A stretch of DNA of 64,000 nt from Ktedonobacteria bacterium brp13 (GCA_015099395.1 AP024096.1:1984001-2048000), one strand, 5' to 3'; positions 35,970 through 45,669 are shown, counted from the stretch's first letter. Numbers and translations: made by a program. Notes: a model not told the origin generated them from the letters alone.

Positions 35970-36812
35970 GTGGATCGCAAATACTATACAACCAGCCAGT
36001 TTGCGCAGAAGGCTACAGTAACAGCACGGACCTTACGTTTTTATGACAAAGTAGGCCTACTCTCTCCCTCTGCGTATACCGAGGCAGGACATCGACTATA
36101 CTCGGATGAGGATCTGTGGAGTTTGCAGCAGATTCTGGCATTGAAATTTCTGGGTTTCTCTCTCGAAGAGATCAAAGTGTGTCTGCAAAAGAATCCAGAA
36201 CGTTTGCAAGAGGCACTCGTAATGCAGAAGGAGATGATACGAGAGAAGCGCAACCAACTGGATACGGTCCTTCGGGCTATCGAGAGAGCTGAAGTATTGT
36301 TAAAAAGGAACGAGGGAGATTGGAAACCGATTATTCTCAATGTGATCCAGGTGATGCATATGGAGCAGAATAATGCGTGGGTGAATAAATATCTCACTGA
36401 GGAACAACAACAGAAGTTGGCTGAAATCTCTCAGAAATCGTACAGTCCTGAAACAGCGCAGAAACTGGCAGTATGGGGAGAGAACTGGACCGAGGAGGAT
36501 CAGCAACGTGCAAGTCAGCAATGGGATGCAGTGTTCGCGGAACTGAAGAGGCTAGTTGCGGAGAGGAAAGATCCAACCAGTGTGGAAGGCCAGGCTCTGG
36601 CGAAGCAGCACAGTGAACTGATCAAGCAAATGACTCGGGGTGATGCGGATGTCGAGGCAGGTGTGAAACAATGGTGGAAAAACTATGAGGAGCTTCCCCT
36701 GGAGGAGAAGCCGCTCCCAATGTATCACTTTAGCAAGGAGGGAAAAGCGTTTCTGCAGAAAGCGCTGGCGCACTACAAGCTCAATAATGGGATGCAGTGT
36801 TCGCAGAACTAG
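35970..36812 (+). CDS. MerR-family regulator with TipAS-like domain
   Basis: 280 residues from a GTG at 35970 with AAAGGAG upstream; the longer frame from 35892 would read through the promoter. The N-terminal MerR HTH (TARTLRFYDKVGLLSPSAYT) is followed by a coiled coil and a C-terminal helical domain (YLTEEQQQKLAEISQKSYSP, WGENWTEEDQQRASQQWDAV) of the TipAS antibiotic-recognition type. Such regulators sense thiopeptides or other drugs. The divergent DUF2268 gene is the obvious target. Confidence 0.87.
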   Translation: MDRKYYTTSQFAQKATVTARTLRFYDKVGLLSPSAYTEAGHRLYSDEDLWSLQQILALKFLGFSLEEIKVCLQKNPERLQEALVMQKEMIREKRNQLDTVLRAIERAEVLLKRNEGDWKPIILNVIQVMHMEQNNAWVNKYLTEEQQQKLAEISQKSYSPETAQKLAVWGENWTEEDQQRASQQWDAVFAELKRLVAERKDPTSVEGQALAKQHSELIKQMTRGDADVEAGVKQWWKNYEELPLEEKPLPMYHFSKEGKAFLQKALAHYKLNNGMQCSQN

Positions 36813-36853
36813 CGTCATTCTGACAGTTGGGCACCGTAGTACCATATAACTCT

Positions 36854-37047
36854 GCAGCCTGTTGAAAAACCCTCCTGTAGGGCCTATTGGATGAGGGATT
36901 GGATCTCTCATCCTCTCTACCGTCAGAAGCCCACAGAAACACAGAGAAGCCAATGAAAGAGTATGATAGACAGATAGTATTGGGAGAAGACGGCTAAGAA
37001 ATGGTCACAAAAACGGCAAATAGGAGCGTAGCTGTGGGGACGGGTTC
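36854..37047 (+). repeat. IS1182 right end, second copy of the 194-bp repeat
   Basis: Direct repeat of 33524-33717. It contains the last codons of the transposase remnant that follows (minus strand, ending in FAVFVTIS). Confidence 0.8.
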
Positions 37048-37440
37048 CTTCATCAAACTGAGAGAGGGGATTGACGCGCCAGCGAGTTGAGTCCTTCTCC
37101 TGGTTACAACGTCGTCTCTTTGCAGTTCCTCGTTCTCTAAGCCAGATTCAGGTGCTCTACAGACGGCCTCCATTGGCCAGAGGTGCCGTCCCCCTCCTCG
37201 TTTCTTGAGTAACCGCTTCAGATTTTGACCGGTGGCAGTCATCAATGCTTCACAATTGACCCTCCAGCGCTCTCGTAAGCGAAATCGCCTCATACCATGC
37301 CAGTCTTTTGCCTCGGCAAATAACGGTTCCACCCAAACTTTTCGTTTGTTCATGGCCTTTTTGTACGCATCCGTTTGATGAAAGGCTCGCACGCTCTCAA
37401 ACGCATCCTCCGCCACATGCCGACTCAGCTTACGCCCATA
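36994..37440 (-). pseudogene. IS1182-family transposase, C-terminal remnant
   Basis: About 145 residues: YKKAMNKRKVWVEPLFAEAK then DWHGMRRFRLRERWRVN and TATGQNLKRLL, the conserved C-terminal block of IS1182 transposases. The coding similarity continues a few codons past the nominal GTG start and is then cut by the MalT-like gene fragment near 37440. Confidence 0.8.
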
Positions 37441-38661
37441 ATCATCTCCCGCCGACGTTCCACCTGGTCATCCTCAGCAGGAGCGAGCCTACCCTGCCGC
37501 TGGCTCGCTGGCGTGCCCGTGGCGACCTGCAGGAGATTGGGATCGCCGAGTTGCGTTTTTCGCCGGAGGAAGTGGCCTCCTTCCTCCAGCAGGCCTTGCC
37601 CGTTCCACTCTCAACAGAACAGCGTCACACGCTCAAAGCGCGTCTCGAAGGCTGGCCGACTGGTTTGCGTCTCCTGGCACTGGCTCTGGCGGGGAAAAGC
37701 GAGCGCCAGGAGATTGAGCAGATGCTTGCCGAATTCAGCGGCAGTCATCGCTACCTGCTTGACTACTTTGCCCTCGAAGTGCTCTCCTCTCTACCCGAAG
37801 CACAGCAACACTTCCTGCTGCAAACCAGCCTGCTTGGGCACGTCACGGCCTCACTGTGCGATGCGGTCACTGGTGTACGCAACAGTGAGCAGACGCTCCG
37901 GGAGATGGAACGCTCCGGCCTCTTCCTGCAAGCGCTGGGGGGCGAGCCGCCGTGGTATCGCTATCACGCCCTCTTTGCCGAGGCGCTTCAAGCACAAGCC
38001 CACAAGAGGCTCGGCGAAGAAGCACTGCGGCTGTGTCTGAACCGGGCCAGTGCCTGGTATGAGCAGGAGGAGATGTTCGCAGAGGGGATTGAGGCCGCGC
38101 TGGTGGCAGGTACGTGGGAGCGAGCGGCAACCTTGATGGAACGTATGCTCACGATCCAAAACCAGCCTGTCATTCAGGAACGCGTCACGCAACTGCGCTG
38201 GCTGGAGACGTTGCCCGAGCAGGTCTTAGAGGCCCACCTGGACCTGTGCGTCCACTATGCCACCGCGCTCCTGTTCATCCTCGAGCGCAGTTCTCCGGCC
38301 ACGATGGCCCTCATTGAGGAGCCACTGAAGAGAGCTGAGCGCGCCTATGAGCGGGAGGGGGCGTGGGGAAAACTCGGCGAAGCGCTCTCCTGTCACGCTG
38401 AGGTTGCGCGCTGGCAGGGAGACTTCCCCCTGGCACTGCGCCTTGCCCGGCGCGCTCACGCTCCCGCCGGAGCCGCCGATGCGCTGGCGAGGGGCCAGCA
38501 TTCTGATCGTCGTGACGAGCGAGATGCAGAAAGGTCGACCGGAGGAGGCTCGACGGTTGATCCTGGAGGGGCTGCAACACGGTGAGACGCTTCAGACGCC
38601 TGCCCATGGCCTGCATGGAGCCATCTATATGTTGGGTGAAATCGCCTTGCAGCGTGGAAGG
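37441..38661 (+). pseudogene. MalT-like LuxR-family ATPase regulator, fragment
   Basis: From about 37441 the plus strand reads PTFHLVILSRSEPTLPLARW, ELRFSPEEVASFLQQ and LKARLEGWPTGLRLLALALAG, typical of the ATPase and winged-helix part of MalT/LuxR (LAL-type) regulators. The P-loop is missing at the 5' side. A frameshift near 38470 moves the rest (ILIVVTSEMQKGRPEEARRL) to another frame, and the HTH is never reached; at about 38660 an ABC ATPase fragment takes over. Nonfunctional. Confidence 0.8.
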
Positions 38662-38663
38662 TC

Positions 38664-38897
38664 GTGAAGGAGCTGGCTAATGGAGGCATCACCGTCTTCT
38701 TGACCACGCAGTATCTGGACGAGGCGGAACAACTGGCGGATCGCATCGCCATTCTCCATGAGGACACGATTATCGCCAGCGGCACGCTCATGGAGCTCAA
38801 AAAGCGGTTTCCACCTGCTCAGAAGGAGTATGTGGAGAAACAGCAGACCCTGGAGGAGATTTTTCTGGCCATCATTGGCAAAAAGGAGGAACACTAA
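38664..38897 (+). pseudogene. DrrA-like ABC ATPase, C-terminal fragment
   Basis: 78 residues with ITVFLTTQYLDEAEQLADRI and ILHEDTIIASGTLMELKKRF, the end of DrrA-type drug-export ATPases. Walker A, signature and Walker B are missing. The next gene fragment begins directly at its stop, as in intact drrAB operons. Confidence 0.85.
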
Positions 38898-39308
38898 ATG
38901 CAAGTCACGACGCAGGTCCCTGGTTCCCAGAAGATGGAAAGGGTCCAGAACCACTTTTTCAGCGATATGAGCGTGATGCTTGGGCGTTCCATGCGCCATA
39001 TCTTCCGCAGCGTGGACACCATCTTCACGGTCACCATCACGCCGATTGCGATGATGTTGCTGTTCGTGTATGTGTTCGGAGGCGCCATTCAAACCGGGAC
39101 AAGGAATTATGTGAATTACTTATTACCGGGGATCTTACTGATTGCGATTGCGAGCGCGGTCGCCTATACGGCGTATCGGTTGTTTACCGATGTGCAACGG
39201 GGGGGTCATTGATCGCTTTCGCTCCATGCCGATTGCCCCTTCTACCCTGCTGTGGGGACACGTGCTGACCTCGCTAGTCTCCAACGCGCTTTCGCTGGTG
39301 ATCATCAT
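38898..39308 (+). pseudogene. DrrB-like ABC-2 permease fragment with frameshift
   Basis: MLGRSMRHIFRSVDTIFTVT then PIAMMLLFVYVFGGAIQTG and NYLLPGILLIAI match the N-terminal half of DrrB permeases. A run of seven G near 39202-39208 shifts the frame: DRFRSMPIAPSTLLWGHVLT, the expected continuation, lies in another frame. After VSNALSLVIIM it joins a P450 fragment. One extra G would explain the shift. Confidence 0.85.
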
Positions 39309-39600
39309 GCATGAGTGCCTACTTCACCCAGCTCTTTGAAGAGCGGCGTGCGCATCCGCAGAACGACCTGGTGCCCAATGCTCTTGAAGAGGTACTGCGC
39401 TACTACTCGCCGCTCAAACTCACGATACGCGGGACTACGACCGAGACGACGATTGGCGATCAGCGCATCGAGGCTGGCAAGCTACTGTTTGCCTGGATCG
39501 CCTCGGCAAATCGTGATGAGGCCCAGTTCCCCGATGCCAGTCAGTTCAATATCCATGACCTGGGAGCAGTAGCAGAACGTGCGTTCTGGCTCGTCGATCC
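39309..39600 (+). pseudogene. Cytochrome P450 fragment with internal deletion
   Basis: YFTQLFEERRAHPQNDLV is followed directly by PNALEEVLRYYSPLKLTIRG, with the K-helix ExxR (EEVLR). The oxygen-binding I-helix that should lie between them and the heme-ligand Cys loop beyond FPDASQFNI are missing. It shows what remains of a P450 after at least two deletions. Confidence 0.8.
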
Positions 39601-39611
39601 CTCTCCGATGA

Positions 39612-40071
39612 GTGGGAGGAGCGCTTGGGAGGGCTCCTCCCACTCAAGGGCTTCATCTCATCACCGCTCTCTTGCAAAACCACGAGGGTCGCCTCAGCCG
39701 CATTCGCCAGCTGCTCACCACTGCCAATGGCTATTTCGAGACGTATTCGATCCGCAAACGTGCGCTGCCCTCCGCCATGATGGCACTGCTCGATGCGGTG
39801 CAGCTGCACAAAGAGGGGCAGCCGTTGCCAGAGGATCTGATCGTGACGACGCCAGAGGCAGTACAGGATCAGTTGCGTGGGCTCAAGCCAGGCGATCCTC
39901 TGCCTGATGAGGTGCAAGAGGTGGTGCAGTTGGCCTACTGGGGACTGGGGGCCGTATCTCAAATACCGATGGTGTGAGGACTCCGCTGGACCGCTCTACA
40001 CGATTGCGTTGGGCAAGATCTCCACGGCCGCAACGACAGATGTTGATGCGGAGGAGCCAGATGAGCTCTAG
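39612..40071 (+). pseudogene. Unrecognised protein remnant, frameshifted
   Basis: ITALLQNHEGRLSRIRQLLT, YSIRKRALPSAMMALLDAVQ and LPEDLIVTTPEAVQDQLRG look like a real helical protein. The frame stops at 39977 after AVSQIPMV, but another frame continues EDSAGPLYTIALGKISTAAT to 40071. A following gene start (AGGAGG, MLEDDIDQLA at 40088) is cut after about 11 codons by an IS701 remnant. Family unknown. Confidence 0.45.
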
Positions 40072-40107
40072 AGTGTGAGGAGGAACGATGCTCGAAGATG
40101 ATATTGA

Positions 40108-40596
40108 TCAACTTGCGGACCGAGCGCGCTTTTTAGTCCTACAGTTGTAGATGAGCAGTGAGAGCGCTTCGGCGCTTGTAATGACACAATCGAGCAAGAG
40201 TTCGATGCGTGCCCATACGAAGAGGCGAGGTCCTTTACTCCCCACGCCAACACTCAGGATCTGCCAATCTTCTTCTGTCAGGCTGCCTGCTACCTGATCC
40301 ACTCGCCTGCGGGTTCCTTGCACCTCCACATGCTCTTTGCAGGTTACAGCCAGGGCGTATGCCTGTCGGCGTTCCTCTAGAGCAGCCCGCAATGACCGGG
40401 CGCTTCCGTAGACGGTATCCCCTACAACCCAGGCCATCTGCGGGTTTGACGCGCACACGTGTGTGAAAGGACGCAAACGGCACATCCTCGTGGAGACGTT
40501 GGGCCTTCTCCTGGCTGACGACGCGCACGCCTGCCGATCTGCATGATGGGAAAGGTGCCCGGTGCCTGCTCGTCGGACTCGCCCCACTGCTTCCAC
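40108..40596 (-). pseudogene. IS701-family transposase fragment
   Basis: MAWVVGDTVYGSARSLRAAL, AYALAVTCKEHV and DWQILSVGVGSKGPRLFVWA are the DDE region of IS701 transposases (second Asp in GDTVYG). N- and C-terminal parts are missing or shifted. Confidence 0.7.
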
Positions 40597-40667
40597 GCCT
40601 CAAAAAAATCTGGGCGGATGCCGCGTCCCGTGGACAGGAGTGAGCGGCCTGGTGCCGGGCGTGATCG

Positions 40668-40800
40668 GTGGATGGGAACGCGAAGTCGTCGAGCGCACGC
40701 CCGGCACACGGGTGCTCACGCATCTTCCCCAGACGATGGGTGGTGGAACGTACGCTCAGTTGGATTTCTCGCAAGAGAAGGATGAACAAGGATGACGAGC
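40668..40800 (+). pseudogene. IS5-family transposase, C-terminal scrap
   Basis: FPRRWVVERTLSWISRKRRM then NKDDE is the conserved end of IS5-type transposases (normally RWVVERTFAWL...). Only about 40 residues remain. A hairpin downstream (40851-40918) may be its terminal end. Confidence 0.7.
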
Positions 40801-40850
40801 GGAAAGGACCTCCCCTGCGAAACGCTGATCCAGGTGGCGATGATTCGGCT

Positions 40851-40918
40851 GCTGCTCTTTCTTAGGTGTTTGGGGCGGCAGCCGCGAGCCAGTCCCCAAA
40901 CACCCAAGAAAGAGCGGC
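40851..40918. repeat. Strong hairpin with 25-base arms
   Basis: GCTGCTCTTTCTTAGGTGTT-TGGGG (40851-40875) pairs with CCCCAAACACCCAAGAAAGA-GCGGC (40894-40918) with two mismatches. It lies between the IS5 scrap and the stop of the minus-strand RibD-like gene and may serve as its terminator. Confidence 0.65.
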
Positions 40919-40932
40919 TTGATCGTTCCCGA

Positions 40933-41538
40933 TCAGGAAAATGATCCGGTCTGAACTTCTCCTGTACGCTCGTAAGAGGCGACGATGACCCCGAGCGACG
41001 ACGTTTTCACCTCGCGCAAGGTAAAGGCAGCAGCATTGGTGCCTTCGGCAAATAAGCGCTGGCCTGTGCCGAGTGTGATCGGGAAGATCATCAACAAGAA
41101 TTCGTCCACCAGGTCGTGCGAGAGCAGTGTTTGGACGAGGTTCGCGCTGCCGTGAACTTGCAGGGCAGGCCCGTCTTGCTGCTTGAGCGTTTGAAGTGCC
41201 TTCGCGACATCGCCCTGCAAGAGCGTCGAGTTCTGCCAGTCGAGCTTCTGGAGGGTGTGTGAGGCCACGTACTTCTTTGCAGTATTGAAGCTAGCTGCAA
41301 TAGGGTTTTCCTCGCTATTCTGGTACGGCCAGTAGGCTGCGAATACGTCATAGGTCTTTCTGCCAAGCACCAGGTCAAAAGGCAGGCGCAGTTGCTCAGG
41401 CATGGCCTGGTCCAGGGAATCGTCTAAGAGAGGCACCGTCCATCCGCCATACGGAAAGTTGCCAGTGGTGTCAGGCTTGTCTGGTTCCTGGATCACGCCG
41501 TCAAGCGTGAGGAAAGAAAGGACGATAAGTTTTCTCAT
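40933..41538 (-). CDS. RibD C-terminal / dihydrofolate reductase-like protein
   Basis: 201 residues from ATG 41538 (GAGGAGG upstream; the open frame continues to 41691 without support). The fold is the DHFR-like RibD_C type: MRKLIVLSFLTLDGVIQEPD, LVLGRKTYDVFAAYWPY, LQVHGSANLVQTLLSHDLVD, and FPITLGTGQRLFAEG. Stand-alone members are NADPH-dependent reductases of unknown substrate; many occur as single genes next to regulators. It seems intact. Confidence 0.85.
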   Translation of the reverse strand: MRKLIVLSFLTLDGVIQEPDKPDTTGNFPYGGWTVPLLDDSLDQAMPEQLRLPFDLVLGRKTYDVFAAYWPYQNSEENPIAASFNTAKKYVASHTLQKLDWQNSTLLQGDVAKALQTLKQQDGPALQVHGSANLVQTLLSHDLVDEFLLMIFPITLGTGQRLFAEGTNAAAFTLREVKTSSLGVIVASYERTGEVQTGSFS

Positions 41539-41759
41539 AGGTTCAATACCTCCTCGGGCATGTCGTGTGACTTCTTTTCTCAGACAACCTTCTTTGTGTT
41601 GTCCGTCTGCGTATTCTTTCGGACACCATGAGAAATGGAATAGGTTCCATTGCACAACGATACTCTTGAGAAGATGGGAGGCGCTTGCCATTCAAAACTG
41701 TGCCGCACTTATCCACTTTGCGGCTGCCGTCTTGCCATCTTAACGCAGGGCCAAGAAGC

Positions 41760-42286
41760 ATAGCATGTGGACCCGAACAAAACTTCTTCTCGCTTGCTCT
41801 TCTTGACGCACAGGGCTACCGCAGCGCATTACCAAACACGGTCTTAGCCAGTTGCCCCAAACTCTGGCAGCGTGAACTGCTCTGCCAGGGCAACAACCTT
41901 GCTCGGTTTTGGGTGTGCTACTGGCTCTGGCCTTCTGAATGCCAAAAGCCGATGAGTTGACGGATATATTCGGGCAGGTTTTTTGAGGTTTCTCTCGCTC
42001 CGCCCTGTTAATCGGAGTCGAACAAACTCTGCATGCCATATTTTTCAAACTCATCGGCTTTGCGAGACAGCGTTCGCTGGGCAGCGCCAGTTTCCTTCGC
42101 ACTCTCCCCTGGTGTTTGTCCATACAAAATGATCGGGCGGATTTGCTCGTAGAGTTCTTGTTCTGGCCAGAGAGTCCATTGCCTGACGCTCTCCCACTCA
42201 TCCGTCCGCTCTCTGCGTGATCGCTCAAGATCTTGGGGGAGCCTTTCCCGTCCAAGTTCGCAAGAAAGCGTGGGAAACAAGATCAA
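41760..42286 (-). pseudogene. HTH-containing transposase/integrase remnant
   Basis: WPEQELYEQIRPIILYGQTP then GESAKETGAAQRTLSRKADE and FEKYGMQSLFDSD look like the N-terminal HTH of an integrase-core transposase. A stop follows at about 42010, and the continuation (ENLPEYIRQLIGFWHSEGQ-like) is degraded. No catalytic residues. Confidence 0.5.
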
Positions 42287-43140
42287 CCTCTGTCCCCTCG
42301 CGGCTCCCCAGACGAAGCAACCTCGGAAGGCGAAGCGTCATGTGGCCACGGCTGGGAGGCGGGAGGCTGCACCCGCCAGAAGGAGGCCCATAGCGCCGCC
42401 ATCACGGCAAGGAGCATGCCAAAGGGAAAGGGCAGCCAGGGAATGAGCACAGCAAACCAACCGGGCGCCATCAGGACCAGGGCCAATCCCCAGCAGACAA
42501 CCCCAATCAACATCAGAACCATCCCTCCCACCACCAGCCAACTGAGATGATTGGCCCAACGGAGCCACGTGTCCGCAATCCTTGCTTGACGAATGGCGCG
42601 GATGATCGCGATGGTGCTGACAACAGTTCCGCCATAGAAGAGGAAGGCGGGCAAGATCAGCGGGGGACGCTGGATACCCAGGGGCATCATGATCGCGAAG
42701 AACAGGGCGCAGGCGATGGTTGGGAGGCTCGCAAGGATCGGGACAAGCAAAAGGCGGCGACTACGTGGGCTTGTTCGCCAGGCAGAAGCCACCAGGGGAA
42801 TGCCACCAGTCAAGACTGCTCCCACTCCAAGCAGGGCGCCCGCGAAGACGAGATGTCCGGCCAGACCGAACAGTGCTTCGAGCGTCGGAAGCGGAGAGAC
42901 GCCCTGCGCCTGGGTCCAGACGGGACCCAGCGCCAGAGCAAGCGCCCCCATAAACGCCGCGAAAATGGTGGTCACGCGGGCAATGAGGGTGTGCCTGGCC
43001 CGGCGCAGACGTGTGTCCAGATCCAGGTGGAGAGAGAGAGAAAGATGCAGAGAGCTTTGCTCCAGGTCATTCCCCTGGTGTTCTCGCGGCTCAAACCGCT
43101 GGCGTTGGCCTTGCTGCTCGTAATAAACGGTATGAATCAC
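42283..43140 (-). CDS. Uncharacterised multi-pass membrane protein
   Basis: 285 residues from a GTG at 43140 with AGGAG 7 bases upstream. After a hydrophilic N-terminus of about 45 residues, six hydrophobic segments follow (for example TTIFAAFMGALALALGPVW, LVFAGALLGVGAVLTGGIPL, WLVVGGMVLMLIGVVCWGLA). A charged C-terminal tail closes it. No family recognised. It follows a fragment of an ABC ATPase on the same strand, so it could be a surviving partner, but it lacks the ABC-2 signature. Confidence 0.65.
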   Translation of the reverse strand: MIHTVYYEQQGQRQRFEPREHQGNDLEQSSLHLSLSLHLDLDTRLRRARHTLIARVTTIFAAFMGALALALGPVWTQAQGVSPLPTLEALFGLAGHLVFAGALLGVGAVLTGGIPLVASAWRTSPRSRRLLLVPILASLPTIACALFFAIMMPLGIQRPPLILPAFLFYGGTVVSTIAIIRAIRQARIADTWLRWANHLSWLVVGGMVLMLIGVVCWGLALVLMAPGWFAVLIPWLPFPFGMLLAVMAALWASFWRVQPPASQPWPHDASPSEVASSGEPRGDRG

Positions 43141-43247
43141 AACGATTCTCCTTTCACAATGCTTTTCACAATGCTTTTGCCTCACCATCCGAAACGCTCG
43201 CGAAACGTGATCCGCCGAGCCGGATGGCGATGGCGTGCGCGTTCCTG

Positions 43248-43817
43248 TCAGACTTGATGAACGGCTTGCCTCCCTGTCGCAAGCAGGTAAGCCTCTTCCA
43301 GGCTGGGGTCAACGACAATGGCAGTTTCGTGCGGGCGCGTGGCGCTGACGATGCGGAGCGTGATGCCGTGCATCTGGTTGACCATCGTGCTGACCTGGTA
43401 ACTCGCCTGCAACTGCACAGCAGTCATCTGATCGACGGTCACGCTCCAGACCGATCCGGCGGCCTGGGTCATCAGCTCCTCCGACGTCGTATCGGCCAGC
43501 ACGCGTCCCTCCTGCATAATCAGGAAGCGGCTCGCTACAGCCTCCACATCGCTGATAATATGGGTACTGAGCATAACGATCCGGTTACTGGTCAGGCTAG
43601 CGAGCAGGGTGCGAAAGCGCACACGCTCGGCGGGATCAAGTCCGGCGGTTGGTTCATCGACAATCAAGAGTTCGGGATCGTTGAGCAGGGCCTGCGCGAT
43701 GCCGATGCGCTGCTTCATGCCGCCCGAATAGGTGGGCAGCTTGCGGTCAGCCTCCCGCTCCAGATTCACCATCTCCAGCATCTCATCAACGCGTCGGTTG
43801 ATCAGCGAGGAAGGCAC
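43248..43817 (-). pseudogene. ABC-2 exporter ATPase, N-terminally truncated
   Basis: 189 residues that begin after Walker A. Signature TYSGGMKQRIGIAQ, Walker B LLIVDEPTAGLDP and the H-loop STHIISDVEAV are present, followed by a C-terminal domain like that of the ATPase at 60569. It abuts a histidine kinase fragment in the opposite orientation at 43820, so a rearrangement cut off the first about 110 residues. Confidence 0.8.
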
Positions 43818-43822
43818 CCCTG

Positions 43823-44228
43823 GTGTTGCTCTTCTCCAGTGCGGGAGGGTATTGGCTGGCAGAGCGGGCCACGCGTCCGGTCCAGACTATTACGCGCACG
43901 GCGCAAGAGATCAGCGTCACCGATCTGCACCGTCGCCTCAATCTGAAACAACGTGATGAAATCGGGGAACTGGCGACGACGTTTGATGGTATGCTGGACC
44001 GCCTGGAGGGCGCATTTGAGCGCCAGCGGCAGTTTACGGCCGATGCCAGCCACGAATTGCGCACCCCGCTGAGCATTGTGACGACCGAGGTGGAACGCGA
44101 GCCATCCCTCCGGGAGCGGCCTTGGTCTCTCCATTGCTCGCTGGATCGTCGAAGAACATGGTGGCTCCATCCAGGTTCGATCCTCTCCAGGCAAAGGCTC
44201 GGTCTTTGAGGTGTGTTTCCCTCTCTAA
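43823..44228 (+). pseudogene. Sensor histidine kinase with internal deletion
   Basis: The piece begins inside a membrane segment, then HAMP (RATRPVQTITRTAQEISVTD), then the HisKA box ([21 protein letters not shown]). At about 44100 it jumps, with a frame change, to the last part of the ATPase domain ([32 protein letters not shown] and stop). The dimerisation helix 2 and the N and G1 boxes are deleted. Nonfunctional. Confidence 0.85.
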
Positions 44229-44506
44229 CGGACATGCAGAGAACGATCCCTTTTGCCTTTTCTATTACCGTGAAATCGCCTTGAATTCATTTTTGATGTA
44301 CCTCAAGGATACTTCTTTTTTTCACGAATCAAGCTTGGCTTGGCTGTAAATCACAGAATTCAGCGAGGTAATTTCTGTACAATTATCTGAGGTAACGGAT
44401 ATACTTGAGAGGGATGGTGCTGTTGGCCCTTTTGATGCAAGGATGTCGCACTCATCATGTGAAAGAGGCGACCTCTCCAGCGTCAGACTCGTGAGTTGAA
44501 GAGGAG

Positions 44507-44680
44507 ATGATCCCCACCTTCCAGTTTACCAATAAGAATGCTCCACTCGTTGCCGAGATCTGCCAGCGTCTCGATGGGCTACCTCTAGCGATTGAATTAG
44601 CAGCCGCTCGCCTTAAGCTGCTTCCCCTGCCGGTTCTTCTGGAGCGATTGGAGTCCCGGCTGGAAAAGGACTGCGTGATC
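44507..44680 (+). pseudogene. NB-ARC regulator (AfsR/LuxR-like) fragment
   Basis: About 55 residues, NAPLVAEICQRLDGLPLAIE then LAAARLKLLPLPVLLERLE, the GLPLAIELAAAR motif of NB-ARC ATPases linked to LuxR or SARP regulators. The rest of the open frame up to 44929 is unrelated. Confidence 0.75.
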
Positions 44681-44894
44681 AGTCCCTCGCTGACCGCCTA
44701 CTCTACGGCACGTCCGGTTCTGAGGAGGGCCGAGAGAAAAGGACCAGCAATGGTACCTCGCTCGCGGCCTATCCCGTGGGAAGAACCAATGTATTCGCTA
44801 AATGACACTCTATCCCTCTATCCCTCTTGCAATTGGTGTTCACATGGGCAATGCTTTGAGCAAAGTTATCTTCTTCGCAGAAAGGATGTCCGCT

Positions 44895-45608
44895 ATGCCG
44901 AGATTGGAGCGATCTACCCCATCTGTTGAACACAGCGATACACCCGGCGGACGCTCGGGTTCAGATTCGGATGCAGGTACAAGCGACCATGTAAGGCGGC
45001 AACTGTATGATCCAAGTCATAATGATCTAAGTCGTACTCAGAGCGATAGGAAAAAACAGGCAAATAAACGTTATAACGGTAGTACTAAGGGACAAGAGAG
45101 AAACAAACGTTATGATACGAACTATAAGGGAAAAGCTAGATATGAACGTTATAAAGATAGCACTAAGGGAAGAGAGAGAGACGAACGTTATAAAGATAGC
45201 ACTAAGGGAAGAGAGAGAGACGAACGTTATAATACGAGCGCGCTGGGAAAAGCGCATTATGCGGTAAAAAAATATGACAAACGAGCTGCAAAGTATCAAA
45301 ATCCGGGCCTGTCAGGGAAGAAGATGGCTGAGCAGGGAGAGGAGCCGGGAGTGCGAGCAAGCCGGCTATCGGAGCAGGAGCAAGAGGAGCAAGCGTTGCG
45401 TAACGAAGAGGCCCCCGAAGGTGTCCTGTGGCTCGATGGGCCCCAAGGGCCTCTCTGGCGCCCGACCCCAGAGGTGATGGCGCAACAGCAAGGGATAGCA
45501 CAGTCGAGAATGCTTCCCGCACACCTGCGAGAGCAATATGCATACCAGCAGCGCGAACTGAATGCGCAGCCCGAGACGAGTGGTGATGAGAGTGAGGATA
45601 GTGTGTAA
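44895..45608 (+). CDS. Hydrophilic protein with KGRER/RY tandem repeats
   Basis: 237 residues from ATG 44895, 9 bases after AGAAAGG (the frame is open from 44802). Residues about 45-120 consist of 12-13-residue units of the type RYKDSTKGRERDE, encoded at 45060-45250 with two 39-bp units identical. Such RY...S.KGR repeats occur in scattered bacterial proteins of unknown function, sometimes beside nuclease domains. The C-terminal part is acidic (SEQEQEEQALRNEEAPEGVL). There is no membrane segment or catalytic motif. Its composition is close to the disordered proteins at 20764-21548. Confidence 0.55.
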   Translation: MPRLERSTPSVEHSDTPGGRSGSDSDAGTSDHVRRQLYDPSHNDLSRTQSDRKKQANKRYNGSTKGQERNKRYDTNYKGKARYERYKDSTKGRERDERYKDSTKGRERDERYNTSALGKAHYAVKKYDKRAAKYQNPGLSGKKMAEQGEEPGVRASRLSEQEQEEQALRNEEAPEGVLWLDGPQGPLWRPTPEVMAQQQGIAQSRMLPAHLREQYAYQQRELNAQPETSGDESEDSV

Positions 45609-45669
45609 GTGGGTAAAGGAGTACAAGCAAGCAATCTGAGATAGGGTGAGATCACGGTCAACACCAATG

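Noticed and set aside
45060..45250. Repeated 39-bp units resembling a repeat array
   Set aside because: They are tandem, spacer-free and in frame in the KGRER/RY protein.
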